From assembly GCA_964480915.1 (NCBI GenBank), contig CAYZRS010000023.1, forward strand, positions 6,329-70,328: a stretch of DNA of 64,000 nucleotides, given 5' to 3'. This document shows positions 1 to 8,690 of this stretch, in pieces. This stretch comes from CAWGCE01 sp964480915. Lineage in GTDB: Bacteria; Planctomycetota; Planctomycetia; Pirellulales; Pirellulaceae. The translations under genes were made by a program, and so were the position numbers. How positions within the stretch are numbered: position 1 is the first letter of the stretch; each line of letters starts with the position of its first letter. Under the pieces are notes generated by a model that worked only from the letters and a program-made list of their open reading frames with translations, was not told the DNA's origin and made no database searches.

Positions 1-160
1 TGGCCAAAAAGTCATCAGCACATCGTTTGTTGCGAACTGACTCACTGGGGGCATGAATCTGAATCGTAGGTACGGCCAATTGACCTGCGACGTCTAATGA
101 AACGCCCAGTCCGGCGTCGATACTTGAGAAGACGCCGATCTCCCAGTGATTATCATTCAT
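1..160 (-). CDS. Sugar phosphate isomerase/epimerase-like protein (5' end, runs off window)
   Basis: An open frame reads from an ATG at 158-160 on the minus strand to the window edge without a stop (53 codons). The start of the product is MNDNHWEIGVFSSIDAGLGV, followed by LDVAGQLAVPTIQIHAP. This resembles the first beta-alpha unit of xylose-isomerase-like TIM-barrel proteins, in which planctomycetes are rich: a first strand GVFSSIDAG, then helix and a second strand PTIQIHAP. Substrate cannot be told from this fragment. It is divergent from the next gene. The call rests on my recognition of the strand pattern in a short stretch, so the family is likely but not certain. Confidence 0.6.
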   Translation of the reverse strand, partial: MNDNHWEIGVFSSIDAGLGVSLDVAGQLAVPTIQIHAPSESVRNKRCADDFLA

Positions 161-293
161 CTTAAAAGTCCGTGGTTGCTATTCTCGGCTCGTGGTTCGT
201 GGAGGGGCCCAACTCGAGGCCTCTGTCGGTTATCTTATCGTGACTGCTGGCGTTTGCTACCGCCGGCGATGGAGCCGGAGCTTTCTGCAAAAC

Positions 294-1604
294 GTGAATT
301 CGAAACCAACTGCCTGCGACGAAGCGAACCGGCGAATCAGACTCTTGTTGTTGCTGATTTTGCCGCTGGTGACTCTGCAGTTTGGCTGCACCCTGCCTCT
401 TTGGCTTGGACAGTCGGACTTTCCGCAGGTCGCACTGTTTGGCGCTCCCCGTTTGCCGCTGCATTTTGAAACGGGGTTATTGGGCCTATTGTTCGCGGCT
501 ATTTCGTCGACATGGTTGGCGACGGCCTTGGGGCGGCAGAGTATACAGCGCGCTGGCCTGCTGGTCGCGGCCTGTGCTCTGGTCCTGCTAATGGTGCTGA
601 ATCAGCACCGCTTGCAACCTTGGGCGATCCTGTTTGGATGGCTGGCCATAGTCGTCGCCAGTGCGAGTGGACATCGACGATGGTCTTTACTCCAATGGTT
701 GCTAATAGGTGTTTACGTTCATTCTTCGATAAGTAAATTCGACTACCAGTTTCTGCATACCACGGGGCAGCAGTTTCTAGGAACGCTCTGTGATTTCTTC
801 GGGTGGGACTGGAGTGCGATTCCACGGCGCTTCCGATTGTTTGCTGCGGGGGCTTTTCCGTTCGTAGAGCTGTTGATTGGTGTCGGGTTGATGAGGCCCG
901 TCACACGCCGTTTTGCGGTCGGTTGTGGCATCGTGATGCATGTCGTTTTGATGCTGGTTCTTGGCCCTTGGGGGCTGAACCATCTGCCAGCAGTCTTGAT
1001 TTGGAACGGCCAGTTCCTTGTTTTCTTGCTGGTCCTGTTTGGTCACCTGCGAACGAATCAAAACGAGCAGCAATCGGCCTCAAGCGGTCAGCGAGATGCC
1101 CGAAAGCATGACAAGGGTTGGGCGTCTGCTTGGATCGCAACCGTTGCCGTCTTGCTCGCTACCTTTGTGCCGTTGCTTGAGCCGTGGGGTATGTGTGATC
1201 ATTGGCCCGCGTGGGGCCTCTACGCGCCACGTAACAGTCGAGTAGCCGTTTTCATTGCGGAGGAGGCACTGGAGCGGTTACCTGAATCGGTTTCCCGGCA
1301 TTTGGCGGTGCCGAAATTCAACGATCCAGAATTTCCTCAGCCGGTTCGCTACTTGAATCTGGCCGCCTGGTCATTGGCCGAGTTACGAGCACCGATCTAT
1401 CCCCAGGATCGATTTCAGTTGGCCGTGGCCTTGGGGCTCGGTCAGCAGTTTGCGCTGGGGGATGCCGTTTACGTTCAACGACAATCACGATCTGCTAGAA
1501 TAGACGGGAGCCGTGAGTCGTCGGTGCTTCTTGGTATGGCCGAACTGAATTCGTACGCTCGTCGATTTCGAATGAATGCCCTGCCGAGGCCTCGAATTCG
1601 CTGA
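294..1604 (+). CDS. Polytopic membrane protein, MauE/DoxX-like
   Basis: The protein has about eight hydrophobic segments, a charged loop near the middle (QNEQQSASSGQRDARKHDK) and a hydrophilic C-terminal third. The stretch IGVYVHSSISKFDYQF followed by a Gly-rich helix is reminiscent of DoxX/MauE or HTTM-type membrane proteins, where a short YxxSxxSK-like motif precedes a long helix. Function is unknown. The frame stays open upstream to a GTG at 192, but that would leave only about 30 bases to the divergent start at 160. The GTG at 294 has a GGAG 12 bases upstream and lies just before the first membrane segment, so I prefer it. There is no ATG at the N-terminus. It may be expressed with the ApbE gene 100 bases downstream. 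Confidence 0.6.
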   Translation: MNSKPTACDEANRRIRLLLLLILPLVTLQFGCTLPLWLGQSDFPQVALFGAPRLPLHFETGLLGLLFAAISSTWLATALGRQSIQRAGLLVAACALVLLMVLNQHRLQPWAILFGWLAIVVASASGHRRWSLLQWLLIGVYVHSSISKFDYQFLHTTGQQFLGTLCDFFGWDWSAIPRRFRLFAAGAFPFVELLIGVGLMRPVTRRFAVGCGIVMHVVLMLVLGPWGLNHLPAVLIWNGQFLVFLLVLFGHLRTNQNEQQSASSGQRDARKHDKGWASAWIATVAVLLATFVPLLEPWGMCDHWPAWGLYAPRNSRVAVFIAEEALERLPESVSRHLAVPKFNDPEFPQPVRYLNLAAWSLAELRAPIYPQDRFQLAVALGLGQQFALGDAVYVQRQSRSARIDGSRESSVLLGMAELNSYARRFRMNALPRPRIR

Positions 1605-1703
1605 GAGAGTAAACCGGCGCTCTGTTGTTAAGGAATGGTGACGTTGTTCCGACTCGTTCCTAGCGATGATTTCGCAGCGTGAAAGGCGACTTTCTGAATT
1701 GCC

Positions 1704-2786
1704 ATGTCGAATCCGTCGAATCGCCGCCAACTGATTTCTTCTGCTCTGTCGCGGATATCCAAAACTGAGGCCGCTGTCGATTCGCCCATCGGGCATCTCG
1801 AATTGGCGGCTCCCGAATCACGGGCGACCTTACGTCTGACCGCTCGCGCGATGGCCTGCGAGTTTTCGGTGATCATGAATGCTGGCGAACACGAGGCGAT
1901 CTGGCAATGTTCGGAAGCCTTGGATGGGCTCGAACCGCTCGAACAGCAACTAAGCGCTTATCGAGAAAGCAGCGAAGTCTCTCAGCTGAATGCGACTGCG
2001 CACGACTCGCCTGTTAAGGTTGCCGAAGACCTGTATTGCTTACTCAAATTGGCACAGCAACTTTCCGAGGATACCGGTTCAGCGTTTGACGTGACTTCGG
2101 GGCCATTGATTCAGCTGTGGCGTCACTGTCGGAGCGAGCTGCGCATTCCGTCTGATTCGGAACTGGCAGCTCGGATATCGCAGGTCGGCATGCAGCACCT
2201 GGTTTTCAACGACGACGATCGGTCGCTGTTTTTTGGCAAACCGGGGGTGTCGATCAACCTGGGCGCGATCGGCAAGGGACACGCACTGGATGAAACGATC
2301 AGAAAGCTTGACGATTTAGGCATGGAAGATTTGCTGCTGCATGGTGGCCACAGCAGCGTTGTCGCGCGCGGAGCGCATCTTGGTTGCGATGGTTGGCCGG
2401 TCGGTCTGGGGAACCCTCTGCTGACGAATCGTCGATTAGGGACAATCGTCCTTAAGCAACAAGCGATGTCGACAAGCGGCTCGAACACGCAGCACTTTCG
2501 CATCGGTGAAAAACGTTACGGGCACATCCTCGATCCCCGCACTGGCTGGCCTTCCGAGGGGCGACTTTCCGTGACCGTGATCGCCAAATCGGCGGCCGTG
2601 GCCGACGCGTTATCGACCGCGTTTTACGTCATGTCGCTCGAGGAGATTCAAGGGTTTTGCGAAAACCGCCCCGGAGTGGGAGCGATCATTATTCCGCTTC
2701 CGACGAATGATCGGCGCGTGCGGCCGCATGTCTTCGGCGTTGATTTAGCGGAACTTTATTGGGATAAAGAGCAAATACGGGTCTAG
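1704..2786 (+). CDS. apbE: FAD:protein FMN transferase (ApbE family)
   Basis: ApbE proteins split FAD and attach FMN covalently through a phosphoester to Ser/Thr of target flavoproteins such as NqrB/C or RnfG, outside the cytoplasm. The 360-residue length fits the family. Visible family motifs are SxYRESSEVSQLN at about 84-96, FDVTSGPLIQLWR at 128-140, INLGAIGKGHALD at 184-196 (the flavin-binding region), LLHGGHSSV at 211-219 in place of the usual IxxGG, and the metal/FAD motif HILDPRTGWP at 274-283. A DALSTAFYVM stretch at 301-310 matches the C-terminal family motif. No lipoprotein Cys or clear signal peptide is present, so export is unclear. The neighbouring DoxX/MauE-type membrane proteins suggest an envelope redox context, but no flavoprotein target is adjacent. 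Confidence 0.88.
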   Translation: MSNPSNRRQLISSALSRISKTEAAVDSPIGHLELAAPESRATLRLTARAMACEFSVIMNAGEHEAIWQCSEALDGLEPLEQQLSAYRESSEVSQLNATAHDSPVKVAEDLYCLLKLAQQLSEDTGSAFDVTSGPLIQLWRHCRSELRIPSDSELAARISQVGMQHLVFNDDDRSLFFGKPGVSINLGAIGKGHALDETIRKLDDLGMEDLLLHGGHSSVVARGAHLGCDGWPVGLGNPLLTNRRLGTIVLKQQAMSTSGSNTQHFRIGEKRYGHILDPRTGWPSEGRLSVTVIAKSAAVADALSTAFYVMSLEEIQGFCENRPGVGAIIIPLPTNDRRVRPHVFGVDLAELYWDKEQIRV

Positions 2787-2908
2787 TTCCGATTTTGCTT
2801 GGTGAGGCCATCGACGACGGCCGACGTGGAACTACGATACTATATTGGTGCCCTTTCAATAAAACCCGTCAAAATCTTCGTTTGTTGCAGCCGTTTTGGA
2901 GTTTTTCG

Positions 2909-4114
2909 TTGTATCTTCGCCGCACTTCGATCTTTGCCGTTGTTCTGATTCTGGTCTTACGCTCGGCGATTGGCTGGCAGCTTTTCTATGAAGGGCTGTG
3001 GAAGATAAAGACGCAATCGACTCCCTATCCGTGGACGTCGGCTGGCTACCTGAAAAATTCCCAAGGCCCCATGCGATCTACATTTCGCAAGATGGCCGGT
3101 GATCCCAACGAACTCGATTGGCTCGACGTCGACAAGATGTCGACCAAGTGGACTACCTGGCAGGATCGATTCGCGCAGCATTTCAAGTTGGACGATCGCC
3201 AGGTCAGACGTCTTGCGAATTACGTCCAAGGACCCAAGGAATTCGTATCCGACGCGGGCAAGATCGAGTCGGTGCCGGAGGGAGTCAATTTGGACTCGGT
3301 CAGCGTCATCCGGTTCGACGCCGAGAAGAAGCGTCTCGTCGTCGACGGCAAGAAACACTTGAGCGGTAAGGAGTATACCAAGCTGCTGCAGTCCATTCCC
3401 GAGGGGGACGATCCGTCGATCAATGCGTTCCGAGAACAGTTAAACAAAGTCTATCAGCGGTCTTCGAATTTAAGCTATCTGGAACAGTTGCGGGCGGCGC
3501 TGCTTGGCGATTCGGATGTCGCCGGTATGCAGACCAAGGACGGCGGTGTCCAGCAGATTGGCGAATTGCAGAAGTATCGGAATATGCTGGAGGACTACGA
3601 GACGGAGGCCGCTGCCGCCAAACAAGATTTTCAGCACGAACACCTCCAGAAGATGTGGGCTGACGTGCAAGCCCAACGAGTCAAGTTGGTCGGACCGATT
3701 AAAGCACTCGAACAGTCGATGCATGACGATGCTCAGAAACTGTTGACCGTAGAGCAACTGAAACGGGGTAAATTGCCCACGCCGTGGACCACGTTGCGAA
3801 TTTTGGATGCACTGACGATTGCCGGATTGACCATTTTGGGCTTCTGCCTGATGACCGGACTGCTGACTCGATTTTCAGCAATTATGGCGGCGATCATGCT
3901 CTTTTCCTTCTACTTGGCGATGCCACCGTTGCCCGGTTTGCCGGAGCAGCCGGGGCCTGAACACAGCCTGATTGTGAACAAGAATTTGATCGAAGTCTTT
4001 GCCCTTTTGGCAATTGCAGCCTTTCCAAGTGGCTATTGGTTCGGCCTGGATGCGGTGCTTGGCAAGTTCTTCCGCAAAATTCTTGGTAGCCGCAAAGAAG
4101 ATGACGGCGAATAA
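2909..4114 (+). CDS. DoxX-family membrane protein with large soluble insert
   Basis: The N-terminal membrane helix (SIFAVVLILVLRSAIGW, then FYEGLWK) is the DoxX signature. Family members have four helices, but here roughly 240 charged residues predicted as helical or coiled are inserted between helix 1 and the last three helices (LTIAGLTILGFCLMTGLLTRFSA, AAIMLFSFYLAMPPLPG, LLAIAAFPSGYWFGLDAVLG). The C-terminal half of the membrane domain carries the conserved GLLTRFSA and a PGPEHSLIVNKNLIEVFALL stretch. No ATG is available. A TTG at 2909 with GGAG seven bases upstream puts the first helix directly after LYLRRT. The frame is open to a TTG at 2795. The role of DoxX proteins is poorly defined; some partner redox enzymes. 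It lies between ApbE and an oxidoreductase. Confidence 0.7.
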   Translation: MYLRRTSIFAVVLILVLRSAIGWQLFYEGLWKIKTQSTPYPWTSAGYLKNSQGPMRSTFRKMAGDPNELDWLDVDKMSTKWTTWQDRFAQHFKLDDRQVRRLANYVQGPKEFVSDAGKIESVPEGVNLDSVSVIRFDAEKKRLVVDGKKHLSGKEYTKLLQSIPEGDDPSINAFREQLNKVYQRSSNLSYLEQLRAALLGDSDVAGMQTKDGGVQQIGELQKYRNMLEDYETEAAAAKQDFQHEHLQKMWADVQAQRVKLVGPIKALEQSMHDDAQKLLTVEQLKRGKLPTPWTTLRILDALTIAGLTILGFCLMTGLLTRFSAIMAAIMLFSFYLAMPPLPGLPEQPGPEHSLIVNKNLIEVFALLAIAAFPSGYWFGLDAVLGKFFRKILGSRKEDDGE

Positions 4115-4223
4115 TGGCGTCAGCGATAAAAGTGGAAACATGTCGTCGTTCGCATTTGCCGCGTCAATGACCGGCGGAAAAGACAAAAATTAAAATTAGA
4201 TTCGGACGTTGAGGAATTGAACT

Positions 4224-5789
4224 ATGTTGGTCACCCCCGAACAAGAACAGATCGGTCGCGACAATTTTTACGAAGCGATTGGTGCCGATGTGAATCGACG
4301 CGATGCGATCAAGACGGCGCTGGCCGCTGGCGTGGGACTGGGCGCTGCCTCCTTCGGCTATAAGAAACTGACCGGTTCGGATCGCGTTCGCACTGCGTTC
4401 ATTGGAACCGGTGACGAAGGGAACGTGCTGATTACCGAGCACCCAGAAGATTACATGGAGATTGTGGCCATCGCCGATCCTCGGCCGGCCAATATCGAGC
4501 GCACATTCAAGGGAAGTCACCCCGTCGCCCGTATCGGTCTGAACAAGAAACTGGGCGCCGATGCGGCAGCCTCGGTGGCCACATACACCGATCACAAGGC
4601 GCTTTTGGCCGACAAAGAAAAGCTGGGTTTAGAAGCAGTTGTGATCGCCGTTCCGCTCAGCCAGCACGCGCCGATCGCCATGGAATGCATGGAGGCCGGT
4701 TTGCACGTCCTGTCCGAGAAACTGATGGCTCGGACCGTGGAACAATGCAAAGAGATGATCCGAAAAGCGAAAGAAAATAATCTTCTGCTCGCCGTCGGAC
4801 ATCAGCGTCACTACAGCGTGCTCTATGAAAACGCCAACCATCTTGTCCAAGACGGGCTGCTGGGCGAAATCAAATTCATTCGTGCTCAGTGGCATCGTAA
4901 CAATAGCTTCGAGGGGCGAGATTCGTGGCGGAAATGGAAGTACGACGGGTATGCGAAGCGTGACCGCGAACATCTGACCGAAATGGAAAAGAGTGGCAAG
5001 TTGAAAGAACTGGGCTACGATTCGGCCAAGCAGTTGGTCGATTGGCGCTTGTACGAGAAAACGGGCGGAGGATTGATGGCCGAATTGGGCAGCCATCAGA
5101 TGGATGCTTGTAGTATTTTCTTGGGCAATGTCCATCCGATCGCCGTGCACGGCTTCGGTGGAAAGAACTTCTACGGCATCAATGGCGTGGGCCCCCAAGA
5201 TAAATGGGACGACGATCGCGAAATCGATGACCAGATTTTCGTGACGTTCGAATTTCCTGGTCGAACCTACTTCGAAGACGATGGTCACACCGTCAAGAAT
5301 GAACGCGATGTCTGTATTGTCACCTATTCATCGATCAATACGAATCGTTGGGAGCCATACGGCGAAGCCGTTTTCGGTACTCGAGGTTCGATGGTGATGA
5401 AGACGGAAAAAGAGGCGCTGCTGTACAAGGAAGCGAGCGCCAGTAGTGGCGGTGGGCTCGATCAAAGACTCCACGTCATCCAAGGTACCAAGGGAGGCGG
5501 GCCTGTCTTGGATTCGTACGAAACGGCTGCACCCTCCCCCGCTGCGACAGCGGCGAACAAGGAAATGGGCTCACCCGTCAGTCGTGGCTATCGCGAAGAA
5601 ATGGAGCATTTCTGCTACTGCATTCGCGAAGGGAAAGATGAGCTCCGCTGCAACGGAACGGTTGCCATGGGAGACGCCATCATGGCGATGACGGCCAATC
5701 TCGCGATGAAACACAAACAGCGCATCGAGTTCAAACCGGAATGGTTCGATCCAGACAACGATGCGACGCCTGAAGCAGACTTCGCATAA
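4224..5789 (+). CDS. Gfo/Idh/MocA-family NAD(P)-dependent oxidoreductase, probably Tat-exported
   Basis: An N-terminal Rossmann domain (RVRTAFIGTGDEGNVL, near residue 55) is followed by the family signatures LHVLSEKLMA (equivalent to the usual EKP motif) and LAVGHQRHYS, and then a GGGLMAELGSHQMDA stretch typical of the substrate domain, with the conserved His and Asp. Before the Rossmann fold sits NRRDAIKTALAAGVG, a twin-arginine plus hydrophobic stretch, as seen in the many secreted planctomycete Gfo/Idh/MocA proteins. The ATG at 4224 has GAGGAA about nine bases upstream. Length (521) is above the roughly 350-400 residues of simple dehydrogenases, again typical of the exported planctomycete group. 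The substrate is presumably a sugar or polyol and is not identifiable. Confidence 0.87.
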   Translation: MLVTPEQEQIGRDNFYEAIGADVNRRDAIKTALAAGVGLGAASFGYKKLTGSDRVRTAFIGTGDEGNVLITEHPEDYMEIVAIADPRPANIERTFKGSHPVARIGLNKKLGADAAASVATYTDHKALLADKEKLGLEAVVIAVPLSQHAPIAMECMEAGLHVLSEKLMARTVEQCKEMIRKAKENNLLLAVGHQRHYSVLYENANHLVQDGLLGEIKFIRAQWHRNNSFEGRDSWRKWKYDGYAKRDREHLTEMEKSGKLKELGYDSAKQLVDWRLYEKTGGGLMAELGSHQMDACSIFLGNVHPIAVHGFGGKNFYGINGVGPQDKWDDDREIDDQIFVTFEFPGRTYFEDDGHTVKNERDVCIVTYSSINTNRWEPYGEAVFGTRGSMVMKTEKEALLYKEASASSGGGLDQRLHVIQGTKGGGPVLDSYETAAPSPAATAANKEMGSPVSRGYREEMEHFCYCIREGKDELRCNGTVAMGDAIMAMTANLAMKHKQRIEFKPEWFDPDNDATPEADFA

Positions 5790-5798
5790 TCGACTGAC

Positions 5799-5820
5799 CG
5801 AAACGGTATTTCCCGTTTCG
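5799..5820 (+). terminator. Small hairpin after the oxidoreductase gene
   Basis: An eight-base perfect stem (CGAAACGG / CCGTTTCG) with a six-base loop starts ten bases past the stop codon at 5789. No run of T follows (next bases are CAAAGAG), so it may act as an mRNA 3' stabiliser or a weak terminator, not as a classical intrinsic terminator. Confidence 0.35.
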
Positions 5821-5944
5821 CAAAGAGTCTTCCGTACGCGGAAAAAATGCGGGCACCATTTCCAGGGGCCACGCCAAGTTGCAACCCTCGCACGTGGACT
5901 AAGTCGGCGCGCCGCACTAGAATGTAGCGACGGAAGGGGCCCCG

Positions 5945-6724
5945 ATGAAGTTCGACCTAAAATCGTTGATGCAACATGCTGGCAAATCTGCCAAGCACAT
6001 CACCCGTTCGATTACTGGACGGGATGAATTGGGCAATGAAGTCGTTCAAGAAAAACTCGATCTCTCGAATCCGACAAAGCTGCTGACCTCGCCGGCCGCG
6101 GCCATCCGGACGGTGAAGGATGAGCTTTTTGGTGTGCTGTTCTTTGTCGCTGTCATCTGGGCCGTCTATTGGGGTGACACGTTTATCCCGTTTATCAATC
6201 TGAATGAGATCGCGCCGCTGATTCCTCGGACGCTGCGGGGCTTGCCTGGGATTTTTACGATGACCTTCCTGCATGGCGGGATTCGACATCTGATCCAGAA
6301 CACGATCCCTCTGATTGTCTTGCTGACTTTGCTCGCAGGGTCTCGAGGGCGTTCCTGGCTGATCGTCCTTTCCATCATGTTGCTCAGTGGAAGTTTGTTG
6401 TGGCTGTTTGGTCGCAACGGGACCGATGAGCATGTCATTCATCACGTGGGTGCGAGTGGTCTTGTGATGGGGCTGATCACCTTCCTGATTGCCTCCGCAT
6501 GCATTGAGAGAAGAATCGTTCCCATGGTCATCGCGGTCGTGGTCGGCTTGCTGTTCGGTTCGAATTTGATCTTCGGATTCTGGCCAGCTCCGGGCGTTTC
6601 TTGGGATGGCCACCTTTGCGGTGCCTTAGCCGGTGTCATCGTCGCCTTTGGGTGCGCACAGGCGTGGTTTACCAAGGAAGTCTTGGGACTACGGAAAGAG
6701 CTTGTGATCAAGCAGAAGACTTAA
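5945..6724 (+). CDS. Rhomboid-family intramembrane serine protease
   Basis: Rhomboids cleave membrane proteins within or next to a transmembrane helix using a Ser-His dyad. Here the dyad is visible: HHVGASGLVMG gives Ser171 in the GASG motif, and SWDGHLCGALAG gives His223 in the last helix. FLHGGIRHLIQNTIPL (about 109-124) supplies the oxyanion His/Asn (H115, N119). Six hydrophobic segments follow a cytoplasmic N-terminal tail of about 60 residues, which is polar and carries no recognisable domain. All residues expected of an active enzyme are present. The ATG has a GGAAGGGG Shine-Dalgarno just upstream. The gene ends 13 bases from the stop of the convergent pseudoprotease gene. Confidence 0.9.
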   Translation: MKFDLKSLMQHAGKSAKHITRSITGRDELGNEVVQEKLDLSNPTKLLTSPAAAIRTVKDELFGVLFFVAVIWAVYWGDTFIPFINLNEIAPLIPRTLRGLPGIFTMTFLHGGIRHLIQNTIPLIVLLTLLAGSRGRSWLIVLSIMLLSGSLLWLFGRNGTDEHVIHHVGASGLVMGLITFLIASACIERRIVPMVIAVVVGLLFGSNLIFGFWPAPGVSWDGHLCGALAGVIVAFGCAQAWFTKEVLGLRKELVIKQKT

Positions 6725-6737
6725 AGTCGTTCCAGGC

Positions 6738-8690
6738 TTAAAGTCGATCCAGAGTGTCGATCCAGCGTGTCAGCGATTCGATTTCATCCGCCACAAGGTA
6801 ACGAGATTCGTTCAGTTCCGCATCGGAAACTGGGAATTTCAGCGCCCGGAGGCCTTTGGCGTCGCGTTCCATGAATTTGGAATACTTCGATTCCTGGCAC
6901 CTGACGAGATAGTAGGTCAACGGTTCCCTCGGATCGTTCGAGCGAATATCGGCACCACGTGGTACGGTCGCATCGACCACTGCAACTCCGCGAATGATGT
7001 CGCGATTGGCGAGCGCGATGCGATGCGCCAGCGAACCGCCCGCTTGATAACCGTGAACAACGACTCGCGTCGGATCGATTTCGTACTTCGTCATCGCTAA
7101 GTCAATAAACTTGCGAACCAAAGCTGCTTCGGCGGGCAGCCAACGATCTGCGTTGATAGGTTGCGGAGCTAAGACGATGAGTTCTCTTTCATTGCAAACG
7201 GCCGACCAGCGTTTGACGAGGTCGTCGCTGGATTCCATCTTTGGGGATGGGAGCCAAACGACTAAGCCGTAGTCTCGCTTCTCGTCATACGACTTGGGAA
7301 TGATGGCTTGGCACTTGTTCTGTTCTGCAGGTAACGACAGGTCGACGATGGTGGTTTCCTCCGATTTCGCGTCACCGGTTGGGCTCAGTTTGTCGACGAT
7401 CGCTTCCGGCGTTGTCGCAAGCACGATTTCGGCTTTCCTGCGGCGAGTCCCGCGGATGACTTCGACGGTGGCTGTTTGGCCCGGTTCTAAAACAGCGATG
7501 GCACTGCGCCAGTCGGCAATCGAATCGATGGACTTCCCGTCGAGGGATATCAGTTGGTCGCCCTCGGTGAGACCAGCCTGGGCGGCGGGGCTATCCGGAT
7601 AGACAAACCGGATTTCCGTCCCATCGCGATGACGACTGGGCAAAATTCCTACGAAGGGCTGTTCGTAAGGATCGATGCGATCGGCAAGCGTTAAAGAAAC
7701 CGTCTGTTCTTTCTTGTCTCGTTCGAATGTGATGTTGATCTCGTCACCACCGTAGAGTGGTCCGAGCGCATGCTTGAGTTGCGAGTGCGATGTGACGTCA
7801 CGGTCTTTGATTCGGAGAATGAGGTCGCCCGGTTCGATCCCTGCGGCACGCGCAGGTGATTTTGGCAGCGTTGAGGCGACTTCTAAGGCACCACGATACA
7901 AATCCTCATTCTTGAGCGTGACTCCCAGCAGTCCCGGTGTCAGTTCTTTGCCGGTGATCATGGTTTCGAGTCGATGTTGGATTTCGTTCAGAGGTACGGC
8001 GAACCCAATGCCAGAATCGTACATTTCAGCGCCGGCGAGCTGGCTTCCATCCTCCGTCGACAACGGCACCAGGATGCCGATAACCTGCCCATAGATGTCG
8101 ACCAAAGCGCCGCCGTAGTTAACGGGCGATACCTTGGCATCGGTTTGGACAGCACGTCCCCAAATGCGTTCGGTCGCGCTGACAATGCCGACCGATACGT
8201 TCGGGGTTTGAGCGTCGAATGACTTACCGACGGCGATCGCCCATTGTCCGACTCGGAGCTCGGAACGCTTGACGATTTTTGGGAGCGTTAACTTTTTAGT
8301 AGTGTTGATCTTGAGCAGTACCAATCTGCGGCTTTTATCTCGGGCGACGATTTTCGCCGCGAATTCCTGCCCCGAAGAAAGCGTGACGAGCACGGCGCTG
8401 GGCTTCTGCACGAAACTGTAAGAGCTACAGACGATATGCCCGTCTTCGCTGACGATCACACCGGAGGTGGGGGCAGTGCCGGTCAGAACCGATTCGACTT
8501 TTTCTAGGCCGCCCACGGTTTGGATTTGGACGATGGAATCGGCGACCGCATTCACCGCGTCCTGAATCGCTTTTTCTTCGGCTGCCGCCAGGCCGTTTGG
8601 GGCGTCTTCGGCGAAGGTCGTGGTTGTGAAAGTGGCAAGCAGCACCACCGCCACGACCAAGGACATGCATCGTGAACCGTGGAAAATCAT
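6738..8690 (-). CDS. Catalytically dead HtrA-like/PDZ protein fused to a dead alpha/beta-hydrolase domain
   Basis: A signal peptide (about 1-28) is followed by a trypsin-fold HtrA-like domain, two PDZ domains (about 260-345 and 355-425) and a C-terminal esterase-like alpha/beta-hydrolase domain (about 450-650). Against its active neighbour the triad is lost: His becomes Tyr91 (HIVCSSYSF), Asp becomes Arg122 (DKSRRLVLLKI) and Ser becomes Tyr192 (PVNYGGALVD instead of GNSGG). In the hydrolase domain the nucleophile elbow reads HGYQAGGS, so the expected Ser is Gln549, and the expected C-terminal His is not apparent. The protein is therefore probably a secreted binding or scaffold protein. Its ATG overlaps the upstream stop (ATGA, 8687-8690), so it is translationally coupled to the second HtrA-like gene. 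Confidence 0.82.
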   Translation of the reverse strand: MIFHGSRCMSLVVAVVLLATFTTTTFAEDAPNGLAAAEEKAIQDAVNAVADSIVQIQTVGGLEKVESVLTGTAPTSGVIVSEDGHIVCSSYSFVQKPSAVLVTLSSGQEFAAKIVARDKSRRLVLLKINTTKKLTLPKIVKRSELRVGQWAIAVGKSFDAQTPNVSVGIVSATERIWGRAVQTDAKVSPVNYGGALVDIYGQVIGILVPLSTEDGSQLAGAEMYDSGIGFAVPLNEIQHRLETMITGKELTPGLLGVTLKNEDLYRGALEVASTLPKSPARAAGIEPGDLILRIKDRDVTSHSQLKHALGPLYGGDEINITFERDKKEQTVSLTLADRIDPYEQPFVGILPSRHRDGTEIRFVYPDSPAAQAGLTEGDQLISLDGKSIDSIADWRSAIAVLEPGQTATVEVIRGTRRRKAEIVLATTPEAIVDKLSPTGDAKSEETTIVDLSLPAEQNKCQAIIPKSYDEKRDYGLVVWLPSPKMESSDDLVKRWSAVCNERELIVLAPQPINADRWLPAEAALVRKFIDLAMTKYEIDPTRVVVHGYQAGGSLAHRIALANRDIIRGVAVVDATVPRGADIRSNDPREPLTYYLVRCQESKYSKFMERDAKGLRALKFPVSDAELNESRYLVADEIESLTRWIDTLDRL

